NCBI GenBank assembly: GCA_031772625.1 | Contig: CM062812.1 | Location: 727,172,300 to 727,236,299, forward strand | From: Pinus tabuliformis | Taxonomy: Eukaryota; Streptophyta; Pinopsida; Pinales; Pinaceae | Direction: 5' to 3' | Length of the DNA: 64,000 nt | Shown here: piece after piece, positions 29,331-41,778 of the stretch | Numbering within the stretch: position 1 is the first letter of the stretch | How the letters are laid out: each line of letters opens with the position of its first letter | Translations under genes and position numbers: made by a program | The notes under the pieces: generated by a model | Seen by the model: the letters and a program-made list of their open reading frames with translations, nothing else | The model's database searches: none | Told to the model about the DNA's origin: nothing

Positions 29331-32300
29331 AATTTATGGTGGATGTGAGTTTTTTTATTATTAAATAGATAGTTGAGATTTTATGGTGAGTGAATATTAT
29401 TAATCTAATATAGGCCTGGATGACCTTGATTTAACAAAATCCTCCCCTCTTTGGTGTTAAAAAAAAACTAATAAATTTGTAATTGAAACACACAGACGGT
29501 CGTTTACCTGACCTCCCTTTTTCCCTTCATTTGAGATATCAACCATTTCAATTTACCATCCTTGAGCAAACCATACTGCTACACTGCTCTATATTGTTGG
29601 ACCGACTTGGATGAAAATTTAACATGCAAAGAATAAATTTGGAGTGCCTGATCGCAACAAAATTTTTCTCTTGCATGGAATTGCTCACCTTCTTGGAATT
29701 TGTCACTGTAGGCTATCCACTATCAATTAAACAGTCTCAAAAGAGTTGAATAATCAAGTATGAAACTTTTAATAGTCATAAAACAAAATGGGAGGAAACA
29801 GATTCCCTAAACCTAAAAGATTTGCGGAAGTCAAACCTTAACAGAGGTTGGAGCATTTGTGCCCTCCAGTTAGAAATCTCACGAGAGAATTTTATCTTAC
29901 TCATCATGAATATTAATGTCAAATATGTTTGAACAAACTTTTGAATGCGCCAAGAAATGAATGATCATGGAAAGTGGTGATTCTACTATGAGATTTTCAA
30001 TATTGTTCACTCTTCTTTTCAACATGGATGAAATGTATGATAAGTGGACTTAAGATGTCAACCAAAAACTAAGCTCTGTGATTATGGAAATTCATCTTTA
30101 TTAAAGATATTTTAAGGAAATTAAAAAAAATTATTCTAAAATTCATAGTTACTTAACGAAGCTTTGTTTTTTTAAAGATAATGTTGGAAGGGTAAAAATT
30201 ATAATAATAAAACTAAAATTGAATAAAATAATATTTCGGATAACATAGCATGTTCTTTAATGAGTTGTGAAATAATACCTCTAATTTAATCAATCTTCAA
30301 ACATATTTCATAAAATTTGTTTTTAAGCCTCTTCTCAATATACTTTCCCAATTAAAAATCTCCTACTTTTACTATATATCATATGTATCCATTTTATTCA
30401 TAGCATTTTTCATGCCTCTTGTTATTTACCCTTAATATTTAAACTCTACAAAACTATCATCATTTTACCACTTACTATTGAGACAAGAAATAACTCTATC
30501 CTAAAAATAAGAAAACAAAGTGCACCAACATTCCAACCTAGAGATAAGCTACTTTAGTAAGATAATATTGAGTTCAAGGCCTTCAAGCTATACTACTTTA
30601 AACCCTCTTATTATTCCTACAAGTGTTCATGCATTCATTCATAGGTGGCTTTATGTATATGGATATTCATTAGATAGACATAGAAAAGTGAGTCATCTCA
30701 CGGTATAACTCCATATCTTTGATCTTATGGACATTTTAAGAAACATTATTTATCTAATTGTCTTAACACCTATGTATTTAATAAGTTTTTCTTTGTAGCA
30801 ATTCTTAGGAGAGTTCATTGCTTAGTAATTCTCTCCAACTTTACCCTCACTAGCACTTCCATTGAGAAATAGATGTAAAAAAGTATAATCAGGGCTCTGT
30901 CCAACATATATTCCTTATTACTATGCTTTAAGTAAAAAAAATTAATTTCTTTCTAGTACTATTTCAATGTATTATGTGTTTCTAGATATTAATATGAGAA
31001 ACGTTTTTCCCAAAGAAAAACAAATATATTATATGGATTGATCTTATCAATAAATACATTAGAATAAAAGTGGATATATCATGATCTTAATTAACTTGGG
31101 AAACTCTTAAAATCTACCACCAGACTTAGAAAAACCCATTTAATCCTTTATTTTAATATATAATCTTACTACATACTTCTATTTTCGTGTGGAAAAGGGT
31201 CAATTACACTATATAGCTTAGCCTCTAATCTAAAGTTGTTTTTTCTTATAAATTTTGAATAGACAAAATAGTCCATGTCCAATATAGCTAGGAGCTATCA
31301 CTATTTAATATAATATCGTAATAATAGAGAATGCAATAATAATTTTTATAATGAAATTGTGAAAAATCCATAACAAAACAAATACTTATACCTACAAATT
31401 GGATACTCTTACATTATCAGTTAACCAAAGCTCAATGCAAGCATTTTCATTCTCTAATGACATAAAACTCTCTATTTCCTTTAAACATATTATAATGTTC
31501 CACCTTAATTCCAGCCTTTTCAATCTCTAAAATGACATAGAACTTTAATATAGAGTGTCGATTTTTTCATACTATGATCGATAAAGAGAGATAAAGAGAT
31601 TGTAGAGAAACAAACAGTTCTCCCAACACCAAAACTAAGTCCAATTGACATAAAATCATGTTTTCTTTCTCTTCATTACTTATTAGTCCCTGCCTTTAGC
31701 AGGACTATACCGATCAATTGATCGTACCACCAATTAGTTGATTCTTTGACACAAATTATTTCTTGTCTATGTAAATTAAACCAAAGTTTTATGTTTGTAA
31801 TTTCATTCATTTCAATTTTAACTAAAGCTTTTGGGGCGTAAAACATTCCACCCCTTATTGCAAACTTCTCTTGCCCCCATGAAATAAGGTTGAGGCAAAC
31901 TTATTTGATCCAAATTCAACTTGTGGCAAATTTTTATAATATCCAAAGTTTTTGGTATCCCAAGTTTTCTGGTGTAGAGATTTTGTATATCCAAACTTTT
32001 TTAGAACGCGGGCAATTTCTTTATATCCAAATATACTGCCACATGTCTATTTGCATGCATGCAACTTTGGTGCTATCTACAAGCCAGCAAGTTGGCTTAT
32101 TATCCATCCCAACCTTGGGTTGATTCTTTCTTTCGACCATCTCTTGGATTCTATTGTCTAGAACAGGTGGTCAACTATCGTGTAATCTCAGTCACCGGGG
32201 GAAATTAGCTACAAAAGGGTGCAGGTTATTGTAAGGTTTTTGATCTAGACTACAAGATTATTGTTATTGTTTCTTGTTAAGTACTTGACAAGATTTGATC

Positions 32301-32852
32301 CCATGTAGAGCTAGGATATGTTATTACGACACATTTGTTTGTCTTTGTTGCAAGGGTGAAATATCAACCACAAAATGAAGATGCAGAATGCAGGAGTGGG
32401 GTGATGCCTTCATGCGTGGTGGTACACTGGTTTTTTTTCTTTTGTTATTCCATTCTTTCTGGTAGACACAAACTTTCTGTGGCTCTAAGAATGGCGAAGT
32501 GAGTTATGTGCTCTTTAAAGATAATAATATTGTAAAATATGTTACAAAGTCTAGCAACAGTTTCATTTCCACTTATGTAAAATATTAGCGTCCTTCGGTC
32601 TGTCTAGCAATTATAAGATTACTTTTCGTAAATAATAATAATGGGGACTTGGCTTCCTACTTGCCTATATTCCTTCCTTTATCAGTGTTAGTGGCACTGG
32701 CCTCCATTGTCTGCATTGTCCATATAGAGATAGAGGTTTGATTTTGGCCGAGGGTGAGAATGGTGAAGCGTAATTAAAAGGGAGCAGCCTACCTCCACCA
32801 TAGGTGGAGGCTGCAATGAGGCCCCTCACGATTCACGAAGGAGTCGAGATGC
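29331..32852. other. AT-rich spacer
   Basis: Long AT-rich stretch without a convincing reading frame, RNA gene or paired repeat. A slightly less AT-rich section at about 31850-32250 has short open frames on the plus strand but no recognisable motif. Confidence 0.5.
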
Positions 32853-32964
32853 ATGAAACAAATTGAGAATTTCTCTACAAGTGACATGAAGGTTTTGGTG
32901 GTGGATGATGACCCTCTCTATCTCATGGTTCTCTAAAGACTACTCCGACAACGCTATTACAATG
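32853..32964 (+). pseudogene. Response-regulator receiver domain, first-exon remnant
   Basis: From ATG 32853 the frame reads MKQIENF, then DMKVLVVDDDPLYLMVL, then after an in-frame TAA (32934-32936) RLLRQRYYN up to a splice-donor-like GGTTAAT at 32965. VLVVDDDP is the acidic pocket at the start of receiver domains, and the wording is closest to plant type-B response regulators and related pseudo-response regulators (cytokinin phosphorelay), where V-D-D-D-P is followed by a helix ending L-L-R. The stop falls in that helix, and no later receiver exon (phospho-acceptor D-x-x-M-P-x-M-D-G) was found downstream. It is probably a broken host-gene exon, copied or left behind. Confidence 0.55.
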
Positions 32965-35900
32965 GTTAATCCGTCCAATATTCCTTTTTTCCCTCATCTT
33001 CTGGCAAAAGGGCTATTTGTTTTGTTCTATATTTGTTGATGCCCTAAGATTTTCATTCTACCCTTTAATGGTCCAAATTTCTTGCATTTTTTTGTCATGA
33101 ATTTATGTGCCACATTTTTTCTTTTTTTTTTGCATTTCCATGATTAGAAATCAAATAAATCCAATAAATTTTTGTGATAAAGTTCTTCATTTCTTTCATC
33201 TCGTCATTTGCATGTTGTGCGATAATGTCATATCCCGACGCTAAATTTACCCAAAAATAATTTGAATTTAAGCTTCGTTTGCAAGAATATTCTGCGTTAA
33301 TATCTTAATTGTCTTGAGTTTCTATCATTTGAGGAAATAACCAAATATATTTCTGTGATAAAACTCTGCCATTTCTCTCATTCCGTTAAGTCCCTACGAG
33401 AAATTTAATGGAAAATAATTTAAATTATAGTTTGAAATTGGAATTAAAGCAACAACTAATTTTTTCCATAAATTTCTTGCATATTTCTCATTTAAGAAAA
33501 GAATCAAAGAAACTTTCGTGATACAACTTTTAGATTTCTGTCATTCCGTGAAGTGTCGTAAATTTATAATACTGCGATAAATTTAATTGAAAATAATTTA
33601 AATTCTGATTTCAGTTTGAAAATAAACATATGCATGGATTTTCAGCTTCTTATTATTTGTCAGTGACCCTTTTTGGTCTGTATTCGCTTCAACTTTATCA
33701 AAATTAAAATTAAATTTGAGGGAAAAGAAAAGGCACTTACATATTTGAACAAAATTTCACGAAAAAATATGTTGCAGCTCTTCCCAGGAGCGATGCTCTC
33801 TATGATTATTGCTTTCTCTTTCTCTTTTGAGAATTTTCCGTCTCTCTCAATAACTAGCTAGATTAATAACATCTTAGAAATAACTAGTGAAGTAGCTGAG
33901 GGAGTCAGTAGGTGAGAATGTTGTTTACAATAAAAACCATTTCAATTTGTTCCTCCTGGCATACACTAATCTCTTCTTCATGTTCAACAATTCTTATAGT
34001 GTCATTCCATGTCATTCCTTCCTTCTAAAGATAACATTTGAGACATGTGGCTGCATGCACTCCCTGCATGCCTATCCAACTAGCTCTTTAGTTATTTTAC
34101 TTAAATTGTTTTATTTCGTATTAAATTTTTTAATTTATAATTTCAATTATTATTCTTGTGATATTGTATACTTTAATTGAATAAATAGAAATTAGTAATA
34201 TACATGTTTATATAACATACATAATAATAATATATAAAAATATAACTAATTAAGAAAAAACACGTTCAACGAGATGCATACATAAGTCCATGTCTCTACT
34301 TCATCATCTGTTCAGATATGGGAAGGAAACTTTAATGAGAATCCCTCAACACTAGCTCTTGTACTTCATTCTTTCAACTAGGTTTGTCTCGCTATAGGTG
34401 AATGAGGCAAAACCTGACCAGTTCCATGATTGGCCTCTGATTGCTTTTCTCCTCTTCTTTCCATACCATGGATTCATTCATTAGGCCCCAATCATGAATG
34501 ACTCATCTTTATATCGTCATTGAGTTGAGGGAGAAACTTAGAATAGCACTATACCTTACAAAAATAGAGATTGAGAAGAAAACATTATTGATTAGAAGAA
34601 TGATGTCAATGCTGAATATTATTTCAGAGGAATTCATTCAAGTTTTTCCAGGTGCCAAGCCTCTCAATAGGAGCCTTGAAACATAGCCAATATCCCAAAG
34701 AAAAGGAAAGGCAGTGAAATTGACTCCCACGTTTCAAATGCTAAGTGTTTGTGCAGAACCAACTCTTCTATGCGACCAACTATTCTGGGTTAGTATGGCT
34801 GGGAATTGTGAATCAGATTCCAAACTCAATTTGAAATATTTACACAAGCCAGCTAAGATAATAACAGAAAGCTTAGTTGAAAATTCATTGTTTTATGGAC
34901 TTGCTGTAGATATGTTTTAAATGACTTGCCTAAATACAAATGCACGAAATTCTCATTTTAGTGGTGTTTCTCATGTGTCTGGATATAATTCAAGGGTGAT
35001 GACCAACAACGAACCAGGCAGGAACAAACATGGGGCCCGATTCGATGAAAAATTGATTTCTTTATTTCCGTTCTGGCCATTGAAAATGGTTTTAGGGTAA
35101 TAGTACCAGGTTCTCTGTATTTGAAGATTCTAGTTCAACTTAATAATCAAGCACCACTAATTATGCATTATTCTAACTAACATAAACCTAGTGGATTGAA
35201 ACAATCTGAACCGGGTGGAACCCCAAGAGCGGGATATATTTTATTGATTATATAACCCTGACGTTATTTCCACCAGCCACCCCCACTGCAAGTCTAGTTG
35301 ATGATAAGTGTCTTCCTTAAAGACTCAATGCAATCCAACTGATCAGGTCTCCAACCACCAGAGCAAACCAAACTTTTAGCTCGTCATAGCCACGAACCAA
35401 TAGTTGAGAAATGCGACTTTTGAACTCAAAATTTTACTCCACTCCTAAAGAACATCTGAAATAGTTTAGCTTCTGACATAGTTTAAGTTGAAGCTGAAAT
35501 ATTTATTTCTGCAGCTAAGTTGAACTTGTGTTCAAGTGTATAAAGTATGTCCATGAAATGCTGGTCACTGTAGTTCAATCTATTCACGACCATGAACCAA
35601 GAAGCGAACCAACAGTTGAGCAATGCAAAGCTCTCAAATTCTTTCTTCGTTACAAACTTGCGTGCATGGCCACATGACTTTCCTTTTTTCCTTTTCTATC
35701 CTTTTCTTTTTCCATTTCTTTTACGAGCATGCAAAGAGAAGTACTGATCAACTCAAAAAGTAGGCACACTAATAAATTCAGAAAATTCCCACACCATAAA
35801 GTCTACCGCTATTTTAGACCTTGCAGGGACTACCGCTGCCTGAAGTCCTTGTTTTCAATAGTTTCATCTTTGCTATTGTACGTTGTGTACACCTCATGTT

Positions 35901-36384
35901 TAAGGGTTGGCCACTGCTTTAAAATATTGTACCTCATGCATACTTCATGTTTAAAGGTTGGCCACTGCTCTAATGAACTTCTACCATTGTAATAGACTTC
36001 GTGTTATTAATGGTTGAACAAATTATACATGTTCCTGCATTGTGATAAAATTGGCATCAAAGTTATTAATTATATATTAGCAGGAAGGTTATTGACATAA
36101 GTGTTTGTTTATTTCTTACACCCACATAAAGATGGATACTATTTGGAAACGTGTCTTGCTAGTAAAGGCCTAAATGACAAATTTTGCATCTTAACAATCA
36201 TCTTTGCTAAGATAGATGAGAATTCCTTATTGTTAGTAGGCCCATGAGATCATTTTATCGACATAAACAAACCTTTGAACATGGTATAACAAAATATATA
36301 TGAAAAAAAGAAAATGGTATAACATAATCACATGGTATGAAAAAAACACATTTTTTTAAGTTTTTCTGAGTTTAGAGCTATTTC
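32965..36384. other. AT-rich spacer with small duplications
   Basis: No gene recognised. A short tandem duplication of about 53 bases lies near 35886-35972, where CTCATGTTTAAGGGTTGG is repeated as TTCATGTTTAAAGGTTGG. Two short open stretches (33673-33861, 34498-34686) share a faint FPGA-type phrase but no known domain. Confidence 0.45.
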
Positions 36385-39060
36385 TCTATGTAACTTTGTC
36401 TACAAAATGATTTCCAAGCTCATAGCTAACAAAGTCAAAGATTCCTTTCATAATATATCAACCTAGAACAATTTGGCTTCCTTCATTATAGAAGAATCCA
36501 GGATGTAGTGGCCATAGCGTAAAATGGAATTTACTCTATCAAATCTCGCACCCTAAAGACATGTTTAATGAAAATTGATCTCATAATGGTTTATGACAAG
36601 GTTGACAAGGAATTTATTAGAATGATCCTCCACAAGATTGAATTTCATCAGGGGCTTGTAGCAAGAATGTGCCCTCTCTCCCATGCTCTTTGTTCTGATC
36701 ATGAATGCACATGGCAAAGGTTTGAGGGCTTCCAAGGAGGCTAGAAATATTTCTTAATGCAGGGTCACAAATAATACTTCTACCACTCACCTCTTATTCA
36801 TAGACGATGTACTCGATTATGGAGAAGCTAAGATTTTGGACTGGGAGATGTTATTTCAGGTTATCTTTAAATTTGGCAAGGCCTCCATCCTCATTGTTAA
36901 CACAGATAAATATGAATTCATCTGTGGCGGGAAAGACTCAAATATAATCTAGCAAATTGCATCTCTCTTCGGGGCGAAATCCAAATCATTGAGTATTTGG
37001 GATTTTTGTTAAATCCATGCAAGTATGGAATTCTAGACTAGAGTTGGATACTAAACAAATTCGAGAAAAAACTTACCCTTTGGGACCACAAATGGCTCAC
37101 TTTGGCGGGCAGAGTGATAATGATTAAGGTGGCCTTATAAGAGATTTCTGTATTTTTGATAAACTTGTTCCACCTCCCATCGATAACCATGAGAAAAATC
37201 GACATTATCATATCCAGGTTTCTTTGGTATAGAGCATGGGATAATAGGAAAATGCACCTAATATGACTTGACTCTCTTTTTAGGCCATCTGAGTTAGGTG
37301 GATGGGGCTTGAGGGACACCACGCGCTTCAATCTGGTATTTCTTTGTAATAATTTGTGGTGTACCTTTAATGAACAAGATATTTGGCAAGATATTATTTA
37401 GGGGAAGTATCTTGAGAAATTAAGGTTGGAAGATTGGGTTATAGTAGGGGGCCCATCTATAGGAAGAGAAGCTTACATGTGGCATAGTATGAAGATGACC
37501 AAGCTCTAGCTCTATGGAAATATAAGTTTGAAGGTGGGTAATGGAGAGAAGGTGTTAATTTAATTTGATTCGATTAAGTGCTTCCTTCAAGACCACATTC
37601 TTTCACCTCAAGTCATTATTTCCCTCAACTAGTTCAGCATTTTTGTTTTAGCTAACTTGAATTCTCAGACCCCCACATTGCTCTTTTCTTCCTCTCGACC
37701 TCAGTCATGGGAGATTGAGCTGCCTCTAGAAATAAAATTTGAATGGGAATCTTGTAGGATTAAATTGTCTGAAGTAGGGATTTCTCTGACGCACTGGTCG
37801 AATAAGTTTGCTTGGGGAGGGCGTGCTACTGATGGAAACATATCTATGAATGAGGTCTACTCATATACCTTTGGAAATAATATGCCTCACCCTTTTGTTG
37901 ACTGGACTCCAATAATTTGGAAATGGGATGCCCTCTAAAACTCAAATACTTTGCCTAGTTGACCCTCCACAACCGTATCCTCACCTAGGAGAATCGCTCA
38001 AGGAGAGATTACCAAGAACCAGGTATTTGCATTCTATGTGGTTTTGCTTCTAATGATTATTTACATTTATTTTATTTTGTGCCATTTTTTAATCATAATC
38101 TGGTAGGAAGTCGATTTTCTTCTTAAAATAAATGTAGAGGGGGTTGTACCTCTATTATTTTGTCCCTCCAATTCTATTCTTCTAGGCTAAAAGCACACAA
38201 AGCTCTATCGATGTATGTTTTCTATGGTATTTGGCCGTCCATAAATGCCTACATTTTCAAAAACATGCCCCATATATTATGGTCACCAACCTCACCATCA
38301 TTGTTTATTTCAATGAGATTGGCCCTTTGGTCGCCAAACCTTCTCGTGGATTTGTTTCCTTCATGGAACTTGGGAATTCGTTCCCATTCAGATTCTTTGA
38401 TGGCCTCGTCTGGGGTTAGTGTGGTTGTGGAGATTTTGTCAAGATTTTCCTTGCTCATGCACACCGATTCTTTCTGCATGGAAGGACTAGGTCTAAATGG
38501 AAGGAATAGGTTATGGCTTTGCGGGGATTCTCCAATGTGCAATATGGATCATCATCTACACAATCAAGATTATTGGGGATTGAAAGACGGTTATCAATTG
38601 GGTACAAGGAAAAAATTCTCTTGAGATTCCACCCCTTCATCACTACATCACTAGATGGATAATATTTTTTCTCTACTACCTGATTTTCTCGACATTTCTT
38701 TCCTTCACGTTTTCAGGAAACCAAACGTAGAGGTAGATGCTCTCTCCATGTGTGGGGTCTCACTCCAGATTGGCCTAATATTTTTTGAACTCCTGCTCGA
38801 CGGAGTTGTTTGCGACTCTGCATCATTTCTGTCCTAGTTCGGGTTGGCTCTCTTCTTTCCCATTTTGGTGTGTGTGATATTTGTTATGCCTCTATGATGT
38901 GTCTTTGGATGGCTTCTTGCTTTCAAGACTCCTCTTTTGGCCTCATTCTAATGTATTGGAATTCACCTTCTATGGCTCCACTTCCTATTGACCTATCATG
39001 GTGTATGTTGACTCTCTGTAGGTAGTTTTTCTTATTTATCCTCTTTCTCATGACTCTTCT
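36385..39060 (+). pseudogene. Decayed L1-type LINE ORF2: RT, zf-RVT and RNase H
   Basis: Read across all three plus frames, landmarks occur in the right order. Reverse transcriptase runs from about 36390 (VYKMISKLIANKVK, LKIDLIMVYDKVDKEFI, FVLIMNAHGKGLRASK, THLLFIDDV) to about 37640. The zinc-binding RVT-associated domain is at about 37900-38110 (PLKLKYFA, then LTLHNRILTWENRSRRDYQEPGICILCG with stops between). An RNase H tail lies at about 38480-38780 (LCGDS, then VINWVQG, then VFRKPNVEVDALS). Many stops and frameshifts are present and the endonuclease half is missing, so it is 5' truncated and old. L1-type LINEs with a terminal RNase H are known in plants. Confidence 0.75.
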
Positions 39061-39509
39061 CGCTTCACAAAATTATATATCTCCTCTTTTCATAATGAAG
39101 GTAGTTTGTTTTTTTTTGTTGAAAAAAAACTTGTACACTGACTAGGTTGTTAGAGGGATTGTTCTAATATTGCATGTCCATAACCCTAGTGTAGTCAAAG
39201 AATGTAAGTGAAGTTTTTCTAACAATGTTTTTGAGATGATAGACTTCAAAGATTTTTAGACTTTTGCCTTGTTGTTCAAGTTTCGTAATCTGAAAATAGC
39301 GTATTGTATTTTAATCGCTACCCGAGTGTATTTTGGTTACCATTTGTAGATAAAATTCATCTTATTCATCTGGATGATTGTAAGTGCCAACAGAATAAAA
39401 TTCATCTAGATGATTGTAAATGACAATAATGTTTGTTTAATCCAGTCTCATGTTTAGTAGAAAGTGTACTCGTTATGTAAATGCTACATTTGTTGGGTAG
39501 TGTCATTTA

Positions 39510-40085
39510 CATTACACATAGTAGCCTTGATATTTGTTTTGTCATTAGACCTGTCTCAATATATATGAGAAAGCCTCATCAACCACGTTGAAGGCAACAT
39601 ACATCATTGGGTTGTATGAAGTCTAGGCACTAGCTTAAAGTTTGTTCTTGCGGGGGTAAAGTTCCTTTCCGTGGTTATAGAGACATGGATTGTACTGAAC
39701 ATTATGGTAATAGTAAATATGGTTCTAGAGATATTCCCACTCTTGATTCCAGTCCATTTTGCATTATGGAAAAGGTTTACTCTTATAGGTAAAATGTTGC
39801 TTTGGCTGGTTACTAAGAGTCTACTCTTCTAAGGAAGAGATTTCTTTCGCTGGTTACACCAACATAGATTGGGCTACAGATTCTAATAATAGGAAGTCCA
39901 AAGATTCTGACAATCAAAAGTCCACTGGTAATGATGTTTCCATGCTTAATTTTAATCTATGGTCAGGAAAGAAGCAATGTTCTATTACTCTCTCATCCAT
40001 AGAAGAGGCTAAATGCAGTGTAGCTGTCAGGAATAGAACCATTAGAATAACCATGACTTTATCCTACAAAGTGCCATGTCAAACT
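39510..40085 (+). mobile_element. Older Ty1/copia RNase H fragment, left half
   Basis: Plus-strand translations in several frames match the end of copia pol: YMRKPHQPRWKA (around 39570), GYTNIDWATDSNNRKS (around 39850) and SGKKQCSITLSSIEEAKCSVAV (around 39970-40040). These correspond to the usual GYTDSDWAGD, DRKSTSG and KKQPTVALSSTEAEY of RNase H. The match stops where the LTR of the younger copia element begins and resumes at 46690. It is an old fossil with many breaks. Confidence 0.7.
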
Positions 40086-40386
40086 TGTTAAAATAAGATA
40101 ATTACTCCTGCATGATGAGTTAGATAAAAATAGAGAGCCAGTTAACTGAGTGATTGCATGATTGAGTGTTTGAGTGTTGAGTAGTGTGAGTTAAGTGATA
40201 GATCACATTGAGTGTGAGATTGCATGTAGTTGCATGTAAAGATATTTTAGGCAGTTAGATAGTTGGAAAAGGTTTAAATACCCTTCACCAGGTTCATTGT
40301 AATCATTATGTTTTGTGTGATCAATAGAAGAGCAACAACTCATGTTTTATGTGTGAATTGTGTTTTTTGTCTTCTCTGCCTTTCCA
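40086..40386 (+). repeat. 5' LTR of the copia element
   Basis: 301 bp, TGTTAAAATAAG...CTTTCCA, paired with 46390-46689. It contains a TTTAAATA TATA-like box near 40275 and is followed five bases later by the primer site. Confidence 0.9.
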
Positions 40387-40391
40387 AAAAT

Positions 40392-40403
40392 TGGTATCAG
40401 AGC
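40392..40403 (+). other. Primer binding site of the copia element, tRNA-Met type
   Basis: TGGTATCAGAGC, the standard complement of the 3' end of initiator tRNA-Met, lies five bases after the 5' LTR. Confidence 0.9.
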
Positions 40404-40536
40404 ATGAGGTTACACAGAGTGAGGTAAAATGGATTATCAGCAATCCGTGTAAGAAGAAAAACATATTTTTTTTTTTGTGTTTGAGCATTAACGACATGCG
40501 ACTATAGCTGTTTTGCATGCACACAGGTCACGCTGG

Positions 40537-40662
40537 CTTCTGTGGCCTTAGAGGTTTAACGCAAACGTTAGTCACCGTGCAAAGAGTTAGCACGCTCTCC
40601 TTCTGTGGCATTAGAGGATTAACGCAAATGTTAGTCACCCTGCAAAGAGTTAGCACACTCTC
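40537..40662 (+). repeat. 63-bp tandem duplication in the copia leader
   Basis: Two adjacent 63-base units, each beginning CTTCTGTGGC and ending AGCAC(G/A)CTCTC, differ at only a few positions. They lie in the untranslated leader between the primer site and gag. Confidence 0.85.
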
Positions 40663-40962
40663 CATCACCGCAGCCAAACCATTAATAAATCCATAGATAC
40701 GGAGATACAAAGAGATACAAAGAAAGGTTGACTTCATATACGTTGAGTTGAGTGGGAAGTTTTAATAAAAAGGAGCCACTTAAAAAGTTTCCTTTTACTC
40801 AATGAAGGTTTCATTGTTTGTTATATATATAAAGATTCTTGAAAAATATATTTTTTTATATAAAAAAAATAATTAAGAAATTTTTGAAAAAGTTTCTTTA
40901 AGTTTTTTTTTATTAAAAAAAATTAAGTTTTTTTTTCTTAAAAGGGATTTTTTTGGAGAAAG

Positions 40963-41760
40963 ATGGCTTTCTCAAATTTCCAGCCCCAGTTCCCACCATT
41001 TACAGGGAAATATTATGATGTGTGGGCCATTAAGATGGTTACCACATTGCAGGCACATGATGTTTGTGATTATGTCAAGTTTCAGTTTTCAGAACCTATG
41101 AACGAAGAAGAAGAATAAGCTCTCAGTAATGCAGAGAGGGAAGAATGGAAGAAAGACAAGAAGAAGAATGCACATGTGTTGCAGCTTATTCAACAGGGAG
41201 TGGACCTAGCAGTTTTCCAAAAGATTATGACTACATCTTCAACAAAAGTAACATGGGATACTTTCACAAAAAACTATCAAGGTATGGAAAAAGTCAATAT
41301 TATTAAGTTGGAGAATACTAGGAGAGATTTTGAAAGTCTGTAGATGAAGGAGACAAAGGACATCGATCCTTTCATGAATCGGGTCATAACTGTTGCAAAT
41401 GAATTAAAGATTTATGGTGAAGATATAAAAGATCAAAGAGTGGTTGAGAAGGTCCTCCAATCTTTGTCTACCAAATTTGATGTTGTGGTAGAAGCCATAG
41501 AAGAAGCTAAGGATTTGGCATCATTAACAGTTGATGAGCTGATGGAATCACTTCTATCGCATGAGGAAATGATAGACAGAAATAAGGATTCCACTTTAGA
41601 GACTGTTTTCAAAAGCTAGGTTTCTATTTCAAGAGACAGAGGTTGAGGTAGAAGTAGAATGAGAGGCGGAGGATGAAGTAGAAGATATGGTGCTCAGAGA
41701 GATGACCGAGAAGAGCATGAACATGCAAGTGGAAGCAACTATAGAAGATTCAATAATAAT
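40963..41760 (+). pseudogene. gag: copia Gag region
   Basis: Starts at ATG 40963 (MAFSNFQPQFPPFTG, then YYDVWAIKM). It continues through the copia Gag domain with landmarks WDTFTKNYQG, VNIIKLENTRRDFESL, FMNRVITVANELKIYGE, VVEKVLQSL and LMESLLSHEE. A basic Arg/Gly-rich stretch follows. Gag forms the particle in intact relatives. Part of a decayed polyprotein. Confidence 0.8.
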
Positions 41761-41778
41761 CAAAGAGTTGACAAATCA

